Of a DNA stretch of 64,000 nt, positions 1 through 8,461 are shown piece after piece; position 1 is the first letter of the stretch, and each line of letters opens with the position of its first letter. Both the position numbers and the translations under genes were made by a program. This DNA is from Eubacterium sp. (lineage in GTDB: Bacteria > Bacillota > Clostridia > Lachnospirales > Lachnospiraceae). The notes beneath the pieces were generated by a model. That model did not search any database. It was not told where the DNA came from and worked only from the letters and a program-made list of their open reading frames with translations. The stretch covers positions 1-64,000 of the forward strand of contig JAFRHL010000026.1 in assembly GCA_017433295.1 (NCBI GenBank), in the 5' to 3' direction.

Positions 1-128
1 ATCCTTATGCCGTTCTCGTTATATTCGGAACGGCCGAACCCGGTCATGCTTCTTATCATATTTATGATCCTCTTTCGCGGATATGTATCAGAGCAATATT
101 ATCATTATTATTATGTTTTTGCAATTAC
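1..128. other. Left edge, no gene recognised
   Basis: Nothing convincing is visible here. There is no ribosome-binding site with a long frame, and the stretch turns AT-rich from about position 85, as expected upstream of the tRNA promoter. Any gene ending here would lie mostly outside the window. Confidence 0.5.
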
Positions 129-157
129 TTTACAAAGCGGAGACCTTGTGTTACACT
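129..157 (+). promoter_or_regulatory. Probable sigma-A promoter of the tRNA gene
   Basis: TTTACA (129-134) and TACACT (152-157) are separated by 17 bp. Transcription would begin around 164, only a few bases before the tRNA 5' end, which is plausible for a stable RNA gene. Confidence 0.5.
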
Positions 158-167
158 CTATGGCGTT

Positions 168-240
168 GGGGCATTAGCGCAGCTGGGAGCGCGCCACACT
201 GGCAGTGTGGAGGTCACGGGTTCAAGTCCCGTATGCTCCA
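168..240 (+). tRNA. tRNA-Ala, anticodon GGC
   Basis: A complete cloverleaf of 73 nt can be folded by hand. The acceptor stem pairs 168-174 with 233-239. The D stem is GCGC/GCGC (177-180 with 189-192). The anticodon stem CCACA/TGTGG encloses the loop CTGGCAG, which gives anticodon GGC at 201-203 (reads GCC alanine codons). The T arm ACGGG/CCCGT encloses TTCAAGT. The discriminator base is A240. The 3' CCA is not encoded and must be added after transcription. The gene stands alone between its own promoter and terminator. Confidence 0.96.
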
Positions 241-248
241 GTATTCCC

Positions 249-284
249 CCCCAAGAACTATTTGTATGGTTCTTGGGGTTTTTT
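249..284 (+). terminator. Rho-independent terminator of the tRNA
   Basis: A 10-bp perfect stem pairs CCCCAAGAAC (249-258) with GTTCTTGGGG (269-278), and a T6 run follows immediately. Confidence 0.9.
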
Positions 285-359
285 GTTTTCCTGATACAAA
301 GAAATGATGATATATTGGCATTTTCTATGGTATGATGGGATTTTTATGCAATAAATAGA

Positions 360-388
360 ATGACAAACACAAAAAATTATGGTATTGT
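360..388 (+). promoter_or_regulatory. Candidate promoter of the HPr-dehydrogenase gene
   Basis: ATGACA (360-365) and TATTGT (383-388) are 17 bp apart. The -10 is weak. The leader to the start codon would be about 80 nt. I saw no good catabolite-responsive (cre) element in it. Confidence 0.4.
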
Positions 389-476
389 TACTTTGAGACA
401 TGAAAACCACACACATAGCAGATGTTACCCCGTGAAACCATTATTTGAAATCATTTATTAAAAAGGAGGACAATAA

Positions 477-1775
477 ATGAAATCTATCCAATACACAGTC
501 GTAAATCCTCTGGGTATTCACGCACGTCCCGCTGCACTTCTGGCGCAGGCCTGCACCAACTTCAAGAGCTCGATCACCATCGAGTGCAACGGCAATTCTG
601 CATCAGGTAATAACGTATTGCAGATTCTCGCCCTTCATGCCGCAAAAGGATCCGTGCTGAATATTTCTGCTGACGGCCTCGACGAGGAAGCTGCGCTCGC
701 CAAAGTTGAGGAAGTACTCACGGAGATCGTTCCTAAAGCCAAGAAAAGGGATCTCCTTAAGGTTGCCTTTTTCGGCACAAAGGATTATGACCGTATTTTC
801 TTCAGCGAACTCTCCAGGGATAAAGGCGAGGGTACCTACAATGTGGATATCAAGTATTTCAACAGCCGTCTGACCACTGAGTCCGCATATCTTGCAAAAG
901 GCTTCGATGCTGTTTGTATTTTTGTCAACGATGAAGCTCCCCGCGAAGTTATTGAGACCTTGAATGAGTGCGGCGTCAAGCTGATCTTACTCCGCTGCGC
1001 CGGGTTCAATAATGTAGACAGTAAAGCCGCTGCAGAGTGCGGAATCACCGTTCTTCGTGTACCGGCCTATTCACCCTATGCGGTTGCCGAGCACGCCATG
1101 GCCATCCTGCAGGCTGCAAACCGCCGCCTCCATAAATCCTACATTAAAGTCAAGGATAATAATTTCGCCCTGAGCGGTCTTCTGGGGCTGGATCTTCACA
1201 ACAAGGTTGCCGGCATTATGGGTACCGGCAGAATCGGCCAGATCATGGCAAATATCTGTAAGGGTTACGGCATGACAGTTCTCGGCTGGGATGCTTTCCC
1301 CAACAAGAGTCTTGAGGAAAAAGGACTTTTAAAATATGTTTCCAAGGAAGAACTTCTTAAGAAGGCAGATCTTATCTCCTTACATGCTCCTCTCGTAATG
1401 GGACCGAACGGAACCCATCATCTGATCAATGATGAGGCCATCGCCATGATGAAGGACAATGTCATGCTCGTAAATACTTCCCGCGGACCGCTGGTAGATC
1501 CTGAAGCTCTGATCAGGGGACTCCGGGCCAACAAGTTCCACTGTGTGGCACTGGACGTTTATGAAGGTGAGGATGCCAATGTCTATAATGACAGGTCCGA
1601 CGAAATGATCGACACAGACATTGTGGCCAGACTGACCATGTTCCCGAACCTGATCCTGACATCCCATCAGGCCTTCTTTACAAGGGAAGCCCTGCAGGCA
1701 ATTGCCGCTGTTACCATGGAAAATGCAAGGAATTTCAATGAAGGACTTCCTTACGGCATGTCTGAAGTAAAATAA
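477..1775 (+). CDS. HPr domain fused to D-lactate dehydrogenase-type 2-hydroxyacid dehydrogenase
   Basis: This 432-residue protein starts at ATG 477 behind AAAGGAGG. Residues 1 to about 88 are an HPr phosphocarrier domain with the GIHARPA active-site motif (His15, the residue phosphorylated by enzyme I). The position equivalent to regulatory Ser46 is Asn46. Residues from about 95 are a D-isomer 2-hydroxyacid dehydrogenase with Rossmann motif GTGRIG (249-254) and catalytic Arg336, Glu365 and His397. Their spacing (29 and 32 residues) matches the known D-LDH triad Arg235/Glu264/His296. The likely reaction is NADH-dependent reduction of pyruvate to D-lactate. The gene is monocistronic, with its own promoter region and a terminator. 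The fusion suggests the dehydrogenase reads PTS phosphorylation state, but that is inference. The substrate could also be another 2-oxoacid. Confidence 0.88.
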   Translation: MKSIQYTVVNPLGIHARPAALLAQACTNFKSSITIECNGNSASGNNVLQILALHAAKGSVLNISADGLDEEAALAKVEEVLTEIVPKAKKRDLLKVAFFGTKDYDRIFFSELSRDKGEGTYNVDIKYFNSRLTTESAYLAKGFDAVCIFVNDEAPREVIETLNECGVKLILLRCAGFNNVDSKAAAECGITVLRVPAYSPYAVAEHAMAILQAANRRLHKSYIKVKDNNFALSGLLGLDLHNKVAGIMGTGRIGQIMANICKGYGMTVLGWDAFPNKSLEEKGLLKYVSKEELLKKADLISLHAPLVMGPNGTHHLINDEAIAMMKDNVMLVNTSRGPLVDPEALIRGLRANKFHCVALDVYEGEDANVYNDRSDEMIDTDIVARLTMFPNLILTSHQAFFTREALQAIAAVTMENARNFNEGLPYGMSEVK

Positions 1776-1809
1776 TTGTTCATCAACTAAAAACGTGAAT
1801 CAAGTAAGT

Positions 1810-1845
1810 AAAAAAGAGGCGTCGCAATGCGGCTGCCTCTTTTTT
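1810..1845. terminator. Bidirectional terminator between HPr-dehydrogenase gene and leuS
   Basis: AAAAAAGAGGC (1810-1820) pairs with GCCTCTTTTTT (1835-1845) around a 14-nt loop. The symmetric A and T runs let it serve both convergent genes. Confidence 0.85.
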
Positions 1846-1855
1846 GCTGCTATAT

Positions 1856-4267
1856 TTATTTCGCTACTATATTCACGATTTTGCGAGGTACATAGATTTC
1901 CTTACGGATCGTACCTGTGATCCTGTCACCAAGGGTTTCCTTTGCCAGAGCTAACACGTCATCCTTTGCGGCATCAACAGCGATGGAAATCGTACATCTG
2001 GTCTTTCCGTTTACCTGGACAGGAATTACGATCTGGTCCTCCTTCATGGCGTCCTCATCATATTCCGGCCAGGTCTGGTCAAATACGGAATCTGTGTGAC
2101 CCAGCTGTTCCCAGACCTCCTCGGCTATATGGGGAGCAAAGGGTGCCAGAAGGACTGTATAAGCCTCCAGAGTTGCTTTATCCACTCCGCCCTTCTTACT
2201 CTGCTCCATCAGCTTGTTGTTGTACTCCATAAACCCGCTGACAACAGTGTTTAAGCTGAAGCTCTCCAGTCTCTGGCTGATATCGAAGATCAGCTTATGG
2301 CGGATCTTCTTTAATTCAGCTGTCTCGGCAACATCTTTGTCCTTGTTGTCCATGGCCATCTTCCAGAAACGGTTAAGGAAACGGTATACTCCGTCGATCC
2401 CCTTATCATCCCACTCGGAATCCAGCTCCGGCGGTCCCACAAAGAGTTCATAAAGCCTCAGGGAATCACAGCCGTAGTCTCTTACCAGATCATCGGGGGA
2501 CACCACATTGCCCTTGGACTTGCTCATCTTGATACTGTTCTTGCCGGTGATCATACCCTGGTTAAAGAGCTTCTTAAAGGGCTCATCAAAATCTATCACT
2601 CCGATATCATAAAGGAACTTGGTATAGAATCTGGAATATAAGAGATGAAGAACGGCATGCTCCACACCGCCGATATACATATCCACCGGCAGGAGGTCAT
2701 GGGCCTTCTGTTTACTTACCAGCTCTTTATCATTCTTATTATCCACATAGCGGAGGAAATACCAGGAGGAGCCTGCCCACTGGGGCATGGTGTTGGTCTC
2801 CCTCTTTGCCGGCGCTCCGCAGCAGGGGCAGGTGGTGTTTACCCACTCGTCGATGGCAGCCAGGGGAGACTCTCCGGTTCCGGTGGGTTCGTATTTCTCC
2901 ACATCCGGAAGCAGTAAGGGAAGGTCTTCCTCAGGTACGGGTACATTACCGCATTTTGGGCAATGGACGATGGGGATGGGCTCGCCCCAGTAGCGCTGGC
3001 GGGAAAATACCCAGTCGCGAAGCTTATAGTTTACTGTCTTTTTGCCGATGCCCATCTTCTCGATCATGATGGGAGCTTCTTTTTTAAGAACTGCGGATTC
3101 CATGCCGTTCCACTCACCGGAGTTGATCATGGTTCCTGAAGCCTCAGTATAGGCTTCTGTCATATTCTCGATCTCTTTTCCGTCTTTTGCAATTACCTGA
3201 ACGATGGGAATACCGAACTTGGTGGCAAACTCGAAGTCACGGTCATCGTGGGCCGGTACACACATGATGGCTCCTGTACCGTAGTCGGCCAGTACATAAT
3301 CGGAAAGCCAGATGGGGACCTTTGCTCCGTTCAGAGGGTTAATGGCATAAGACCCGGTAAATACACCAGTCTTTTCCTTATCCTGGAGACGGTCCACATT
3401 AGACCGCATACTGGAATCAAAGATATATTTATCTACAGCTTCTTTTGTCTCCTCTGTGGCCAGGCCGGCAGCCAGGGCGTGTTCAGGTGCCAGGACCATA
3501 AAGGTTGCCCCGTGGAGGGTATCAGGTCTTGTGGTATATACTGTTATCTTCTCTTCTCTCCCGTCAATGGGGAAGTCTACCTCGGCACCGTAGCTCTTGC
3601 CGATCCAGTCTGTCTGCATCTTTTTGACCTTTTCAGGCCAGTCCAGCTTATCAAGATCATTCAGAAGACGGTCCGCGTACTTTGTGATGCGGAGCATCCA
3701 CTGTTTCAGGTCTTTCTTGGTCACAGGAGCACCGCAGCGCTCGCAGCAGCCGTTTACGACCTCCTCGTTCGCCAGGCCTGTCTTGCAGGACGGACACCAG
3801 TTGATGGGCATCTCCTTTTCATAAGCAAGACCTGCCTTGAACATCTTTACAAAGATCCACTGGGTCCACTTATAGAAATCGGGATCTGTGGTATTTACCT
3901 CCATATCCCAGTCATATACGGCCGCGATCTGGTTGATCTGTCTCTTGATATTCTTAATATTTTCCGCAGTTGTAATACTGGGGTGTGTTCCCATCTTTAT
4001 GGCATAATTCTCTGCCGGAAGACCGAAGGCATCCCAGCCCATGGGATGGATCAGATAATGTCCCTGAAGCATCTTATAGCGGCTCCAGACATCGCTGATG
4101 ACATAGCCGCGCCAATGTCCGACATGAAGGCCGCTGCCTGAAGGATACGGGAACATATCCAGACAATAATATTTCGGTTTCTTTCCGTCATTTACATTCA
4201 CGGGATGCTCTTCCCAGCGTTTCCGCCATTTTTCTTCAACTGCTCTGTGATTATAAGGCTGTGCCAT
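1856..4267 (-). CDS. leuS: Leucyl-tRNA synthetase
   Basis: This 803-residue class I synthetase charges tRNA-Leu in the cytoplasm. The class I signatures are HVGH at 48-51 and KMSKS at 580-584; between them lie a zinc-type cysteine cluster (CPSC, later CERC) and the CP1 editing region with the T-rich TTRPDTL stretch. I chose ATG 4267 because AGGAGG sits 8 bases upstream; a longer frame exists but lacks a site. The start lies inside the 3' end of the L,D-transpeptidase gene (17-bp overlap), so the two are probably co-transcribed. No T-box leader fits between them, unlike many Firmicute leuS genes. The length is normal for the bacterial family. Confidence 0.97.
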   Translation of the reverse strand: MAQPYNHRAVEEKWRKRWEEHPVNVNDGKKPKYYCLDMFPYPSGSGLHVGHWRGYVISDVWSRYKMLQGHYLIHPMGWDAFGLPAENYAIKMGTHPSITTAENIKNIKRQINQIAAVYDWDMEVNTTDPDFYKWTQWIFVKMFKAGLAYEKEMPINWCPSCKTGLANEEVVNGCCERCGAPVTKKDLKQWMLRITKYADRLLNDLDKLDWPEKVKKMQTDWIGKSYGAEVDFPIDGREEKITVYTTRPDTLHGATFMVLAPEHALAAGLATEETKEAVDKYIFDSSMRSNVDRLQDKEKTGVFTGSYAINPLNGAKVPIWLSDYVLADYGTGAIMCVPAHDDRDFEFATKFGIPIVQVIAKDGKEIENMTEAYTEASGTMINSGEWNGMESAVLKKEAPIMIEKMGIGKKTVNYKLRDWVFSRQRYWGEPIPIVHCPKCGNVPVPEEDLPLLLPDVEKYEPTGTGESPLAAIDEWVNTTCPCCGAPAKRETNTMPQWAGSSWYFLRYVDNKNDKELVSKQKAHDLLPVDMYIGGVEHAVLHLLYSRFYTKFLYDIGVIDFDEPFKKLFNQGMITGKNSIKMSKSKGNVVSPDDLVRDYGCDSLRLYELFVGPPELDSEWDDKGIDGVYRFLNRFWKMAMDNKDKDVAETAELKKIRHKLIFDISQRLESFSLNTVVSGFMEYNNKLMEQSKKGGVDKATLEAYTVLLAPFAPHIAEEVWEQLGHTDSVFDQTWPEYDEDAMKEDQIVIPVQVNGKTRCTISIAVDAAKDDVLALAKETLGDRITGTIRKEIYVPRKIVNIVAK

Positions 4268-5174
4268 TGGTCGTTTCCTCCTGATTATTATTTGTTGTCG
4301 GGACAGCAGGCTCTTCATTCGTTATTGACTTCGAAATGTTTTCCTCTGCCTGCTTCTCTTTAAGACTTTGTTTTTTTACCGTAAAAGTTACCTTCAAAGA
4401 TCTGGAAAGTAAAGTTGCCGGATCCGTCACAGTATAGGTCAGCTTATATCTGCCGGGCTTTTTCACATTTACTTTTCCGGATACCCTGACACATTTTATC
4501 AGTTCCTTCTTTTTTGTCAGTCTGGAAGATACCGTGATCCTGTCCAGAGGATCAAATTCTTCCCCATAGCCGAGCACTTTCGAGGCGCCCTTCTTGTAAC
4601 TGATCTTCGGATGGTAGGGGTTGTCCGGGTCCGGATCAGTGGGATCCCAGCCTGTCTTACTGGAGGTGGACAGTTTGATCTTCTTTCGGTCAGGCTGCTT
4701 TAGCTGTCTGGATTCACCGATGACGACCTTCGTACCCCTCCTGCAATGATCATAGATCCATTTGGCGTCAATGACAGCCAGCCTGATGCACCCCGCTGAA
4801 GCCTGGGTTCCGAGACGATTATAGTCTTTGATGGAAAGCCGGCTCTTACTTACCCTCTTATAGGGAACAGAATGGAACAGGTATGCTCCATGGATCCGGG
4901 TACAATACTGGCCAAACACGCCGTGATAAAGGGCGTGCCATCTCATCTTGTTCCGGGTACGGTAGGTTCCTTTAATAGTGGAATATCCTTTCCCGGTAGA
5001 ACAGTACATGGACCGGACAACTGTTCCGCTGCTGTTTACCACATTAACAACATTCGTCTTCCGATTAACATAGATCGTGTACCCGGCTGATGCATCCGCC
5101 CCGGCTTTTATTCCGAACAGAAGACCGAGGGCAAGGAGCAGTATTACTATAGTAGTTTTTCTTTTATTTTTCAT
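4251..5174 (-). CDS. Secreted L,D-transpeptidase (YkuD family)
   Basis: This 307-residue protein is predicted to cross-link peptidoglycan through 3-3 bonds or to trim or anchor wall peptides outside the membrane. It starts at ATG 5174 behind GGGAG; a frame open to 5222 is less likely. Residues 1-30 form a signal peptide (KNKRK, then a long leucine/isoleucine core). The YkuD domain has the catalytic set His95 (IHGAYLFHS) and Cys129 (SAGCIRL). After about residue 195 comes an Ig-like domain rich in beta strands, then a charged Glu/Asn/Thr-rich tail. The 3' end overlaps the leuS start. It is divergent from the penicillin-binding protein gene, so two wall-synthesis genes share one intergenic region. 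Confidence 0.9.
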   Translation of the reverse strand: MKNKRKTTIVILLLALGLLFGIKAGADASAGYTIYVNRKTNVVNVVNSSGTVVRSMYCSTGKGYSTIKGTYRTRNKMRWHALYHGVFGQYCTRIHGAYLFHSVPYKRVSKSRLSIKDYNRLGTQASAGCIRLAVIDAKWIYDHCRRGTKVVIGESRQLKQPDRKKIKLSTSSKTGWDPTDPDPDNPYHPKISYKKGASKVLGYGEEFDPLDRITVSSRLTKKKELIKCVRVSGKVNVKKPGRYKLTYTVTDPATLLSRSLKVTFTVKKQSLKEKQAEENISKSITNEEPAVPTTNNNQEETTNGTAL

Positions 5175-5241
5175 CAATTCTCTCCCTTTTTTTCGTAAAA
5201 TGGAAAAAAGTCTGATTCTCATATAGCAGGCTACTTTTTCT

Positions 5242-5269
5242 ATTATATTATTTTTCCGTTATTTGTAAA
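5242..5269 (-). promoter_or_regulatory. Sigma-A promoter for the L,D-transpeptidase-leuS unit
   Basis: On the minus strand TTTACA (5264-5269) and TATAAT (5242-5247) are separated by 16 bp, about 70 bases before the chosen start. Confidence 0.65.
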
Positions 5270-5315
5270 GAAAAAAATCCATAATTCCCGGTAAAATACA
5301 GGAAACGACTCTTCA

Positions 5316-5344
5316 TTGCCTTGCCCGGCAAAATATGCTATACT
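5316..5344 (+). promoter_or_regulatory. Sigma-A promoter for the class A PBP gene
   Basis: TTGCCT (5316-5321) and TATACT (5339-5344) are separated by 17 bp, about 37 bases before the start codon. Confidence 0.6.
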
Positions 5345-5380
5345 TACACAAAATTCACCATTTTATAAAGAAGGGATCCT

Positions 5381-8074
5381 ATGATTTACAATAACAGCAC
5401 AATTAATAAGCAGCGTAAAGAGCTGCGTAACAAAAGACACATGGTAATAACAACAACCATATTTACCATACTGAAAGTACTGCTGGTGCTTTTGATACTG
5501 GGCGGTGCTGTCTTTGGCGGATTTATTTACGGCGCCATTCGGGGTATTGTTGCTGCCACTCCAAAGGACTATGCCATTCGCCCCCGGTATTCCGCCACTA
5601 TCATTTACGACGACCAGGACAATGAAGTTCAGTTTTTAAGTGACTATTCCTCCAATCGCATCCCGGTCAGATATGAACAGATTCCGGATAATCTTAAGAA
5701 TGCCTTTATCGCCATTGAGGACGAACGTTTTTATGAGCATAACGGCGTTGATTTCAGAGGGATCGCCAGGGCGGTCTTCAATGAACTTACCCACGGTTCC
5801 TCCAGACAGGGAGCCAGCACCATTACCCAGCAGCTGATCAAGAATAACGTTTTTGATGTGGGTGGGGAAAGTAATTTTATTTCCAAATTGAAAAGAAAGA
5901 TCCAGGAACAGGTTCTCGCCCTGAAGACAGAAAAAGAAATGAGCAAAGAGGAGATCCTGACTAATTACCTGAATACCATCAATCTGGGCAAGGGAACCCT
6001 GGGTGTCCAGTCAGCCGCCAAATATTATTTTAATAAACCCGTCGAAAATCTTACACTCTCAGAATGTGCTGTTCTGGCAGGTATTACCAAGAACCCTTCC
6101 ATCCTTAATCCGGTGGATCACCCGGAAGAAAACAATCTGCGCCGGGAGATCATCCTTAAGAAAATGTTTGATCTGAACTATATTACCAGGGAGGATTATG
6201 CGCAGGCTCTGGAAGACGATGTGTATACCCGCATATCCAACAATAATACCCAGCAGACCAGAAGTTCTGTATACTCCTATTTTACGGACGCAGTTATAAC
6301 CCAGATCGTAGAAGATCTTAAAGACCAGCTGGGATACACCCAGGCCCAGGCTTACAATCTCGTCTACCGAGGGGGCCTGCGGATCCATTCAACACAGTCC
6401 AGCCAGCTGCAGCAGATCGCTGATAAAGTGATCAATGATAAAAAAAATTATCCTGTTAAAACACAGTACTCCCTGGATTATGAGCTGAAGGTGACCCACA
6501 GCGACCAGTCAGAAGATATATATACTGAGAAGGATGTCAAAAGTTACTTTATCGATGAGAAGAAGAAAGAAGATTACACGACCCTGTACTCCAGTAAAAA
6601 AGCCCTGAAAAAGGCTGTCGGTGACTTCCATTCTCATATCATAAAAGAAGATGACACCATTCAGTATGAGAACATCAACTATACCCTGGAACCCCAGATC
6701 TCCTACTCTTTGATCGATCATACCACCGGTCAGGTCAAAGTCCTGGTGGGGGGCAGAGGCAAAAAGAATGATGATCTGGCATTGAACAGGGCAACCGCCT
6801 TTGAGCGCCAGCCGGGCTCCACCTTTAAGATCCTTTCAACCTATGCTCCTGCTCTTGATACCGGCGGCATGACCCTGGCAACTGTTTTCGATGATGCGCC
6901 CTACAAATATGAAAGCGGGAGAAAAGTCCATAATTTTGAAAGAAACCAATACAAGGGCCTGACCACAATACGGGATGCCATTATCGATTCCAACAATGTG
7001 ATAGCCGTAAAAGCCCTGACCGAGATCACCCCCCAGGTGGGCTTTGATTTCCTGCTGAAACTTGGATTTTCCACATTGGTACAAAACCGGGTAAATAAAA
7101 ACGGAGCCATGGAAAGTGATGTGACCCAGGCGCTGTCTCTGGGAGGCATTACGGACGGTGTAGACAATGTCGAACTCACGGCTGCCTATGCTTCCATTGC
7201 CAACAAGGGATTATATAATAAGCCTGTGCTTTACACCACCGTGGAAGATGACAAAGGAAATGTAATTCTGAAAAACAGTCCTCAGAACCAGCAGGTCATG
7301 AAAGAAACCACGGCCTGGCTGCTAACGGACGCAATGAAGGATGTCATAAAAAAAGGTACCGGGGAGGAGGCCCGTCTGTCATCGGATATGGCTGTTGCCG
7401 GCAAAACGGGAACCACCTCTAATAATTATGACTACTGGTTCTGCGGTTTTACGCCTTATTACACCGCCTCCATCTGGACAGGCTATGATTACAATACTTC
7501 CTTCGATAATGATGAAGATTATCATAAGCTGATATGGGCCAAAATCATGAATCAGATCATTGACGGGCAGGACCTGCCTGTAAAAGATTTTGATACATGT
7601 AATGATATTGAGATGGCCACCATATGTATAAAATCCGGCAAGCTGCCGATGGCAGGCATTTGCTCTCATGATCCTGTACAATCCATGGAGCGGGTAGAAT
7701 TCTTTGCAGAAGGTACTGTTCCCACAGAAAGCTGCGATAGCCATATTGCTGTCCGTGTATGTACAGAATCCCATCAGGCAGCCGGCGAATATTGTCCTGA
7801 TAATGAAGTAGTAAAAAGAATATATCGCATAAGGCCCAGGGGGGCTTCCGGTAAAACCGAGGACAGTGACTATTCTGTTTCTCCCGGCTTTGCAAATGAC
7901 AAATGTGATATCCATACCAAAGAATGGTATGAGGCCAAAAAGAAACAGGAAGAGGAGGAAAGGAAGAAACAGGAGCTGCTGGAGCAGCAACAGCAACAAC
8001 AGCAGCCGAATACCGGTACCCAACCGAGTACCGGTACTCAATTCCCTGACATTAACAATCTGTTAAATCCTTAG
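5381..8074 (+). CDS. Class A penicillin-binding protein (PBP1-type, bifunctional)
   Basis: This 897-residue membrane-anchored enzyme polymerises lipid II and cross-links the glycan strands. A short basic cytoplasmic tail precedes one transmembrane helix (about residues 28-50). The glycosyltransferase (GT51) domain shows EDERF at 113-117 and the GASTITQQL motif. The transpeptidase domain has SxxK (Ser480, Lys483), SxN (Ser537, Asn539) and KTG (675-677). The C-terminus is a charged coiled-coil-like stretch followed by a poly-Gln run and Thr/Gly/Pro repeats, an unstructured wall-facing tail. The start is ATG 5381 with AAGGGAT upstream. The stop is only 8 bases from the convergent spoVAE stop, with no terminator visible between them. 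Confidence 0.96.
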   Translation: MIYNNSTINKQRKELRNKRHMVITTTIFTILKVLLVLLILGGAVFGGFIYGAIRGIVAATPKDYAIRPRYSATIIYDDQDNEVQFLSDYSSNRIPVRYEQIPDNLKNAFIAIEDERFYEHNGVDFRGIARAVFNELTHGSSRQGASTITQQLIKNNVFDVGGESNFISKLKRKIQEQVLALKTEKEMSKEEILTNYLNTINLGKGTLGVQSAAKYYFNKPVENLTLSECAVLAGITKNPSILNPVDHPEENNLRREIILKKMFDLNYITREDYAQALEDDVYTRISNNNTQQTRSSVYSYFTDAVITQIVEDLKDQLGYTQAQAYNLVYRGGLRIHSTQSSQLQQIADKVINDKKNYPVKTQYSLDYELKVTHSDQSEDIYTEKDVKSYFIDEKKKEDYTTLYSSKKALKKAVGDFHSHIIKEDDTIQYENINYTLEPQISYSLIDHTTGQVKVLVGGRGKKNDDLALNRATAFERQPGSTFKILSTYAPALDTGGMTLATVFDDAPYKYESGRKVHNFERNQYKGLTTIRDAIIDSNNVIAVKALTEITPQVGFDFLLKLGFSTLVQNRVNKNGAMESDVTQALSLGGITDGVDNVELTAAYASIANKGLYNKPVLYTTVEDDKGNVILKNSPQNQQVMKETTAWLLTDAMKDVIKKGTGEEARLSSDMAVAGKTGTTSNNYDYWFCGFTPYYTASIWTGYDYNTSFDNDEDYHKLIWAKIMNQIIDGQDLPVKDFDTCNDIEMATICIKSGKLPMAGICSHDPVQSMERVEFFAEGTVPTESCDSHIAVRVCTESHQAAGEYCPDNEVVKRIYRIRPRGASGKTEDSDYSVSPGFANDKCDIHTKEWYEAKKKQEEEERKKQELLEQQQQQQQPNTGTQPSTGTQFPDINNLLNP

Positions 8075-8082
8075 GTATGATA

Positions 8083-8439
8083 CTACTCTTTCATTCTGGG
8101 CCGGAAAACAAGGGCGGCCAGATAAGAAAAGACAAGGGCGGCGGTGGTTCCTGCGGCTGCCGCCTTCAGTCCTCCTTTAAATAATCCTATAAAGCCCTCG
8201 TCATTTACTGCTTCCATTACCCCTCTTACCAGAGTATAGCCAAATCCTGAAAGGGGGACGCTGGCTCCACAGCCTGCCCACTCTGCAAGGGGCTGGTAGA
8301 CCCCGGCTGCACCCAGGATCACACCGGTAAGGACCAGCAGGACCATAACTCTTCCGGGCATCAGCTTTGTATGGTCCAGAAATATCTGGACCAGAGTACA
8401 GATGATCCCTCCTACCACAAATGCTTTTATATACACCAT
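8083..8439 (-). CDS. spoVAE: Stage V sporulation protein AE
   Basis: This 118-residue integral membrane protein belongs to the SpoVA complex, which moves dipicolinic acid into the forespore and out again at germination. Three or four hydrophobic helices are visible, with the family's glycine-rich GCGASVPLSGFGYTL segment in the middle. I set the start at ATG 8439, preceded by AAGGAGAG; the longer frame upstream runs back through the spoVAD 3' end. It lies 22 bases downstream of spoVAD in the same transcript. It corresponds to the SpoVAEb type by size. Confidence 0.93.
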   Translation of the reverse strand: MVYIKAFVVGGIICTLVQIFLDHTKLMPGRVMVLLVLTGVILGAAGVYQPLAEWAGCGASVPLSGFGYTLVRGVMEAVNDEGFIGLFKGGLKAAAAGTTAALVFSYLAALVFRPRMKE

Positions 8440-8461
8440 AACAATCTCTCCTTCTATAATC

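Noticed and set aside
83-307. 74-codon frame spanning the tRNA
   Set aside because: It overlaps the complete tRNA-Ala gene and its terminator.
395-476. Catabolite-responsive element in the HPr-dehydrogenase leader
   Set aside because: TGAAAACCACACAC is superficially similar but lacks the central CG and palindromy.
3248-4141. 297-codon plus-strand frame opposite leuS
   Set aside because: It lies wholly within leuS on the other strand, lacks a ribosome-binding site and has no recognisable domain.
7379-8041. 220-codon minus-strand frame opposite the PBP 3' end
   Set aside because: Its leucine-rich run is the reverse of the PBP poly-Gln tail; no independent coding evidence.
8075-8082. Terminator between the PBP gene and spoVAE
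   Set aside because: Only 8 bases separate the stops and no stable hairpin with a T run was seen.
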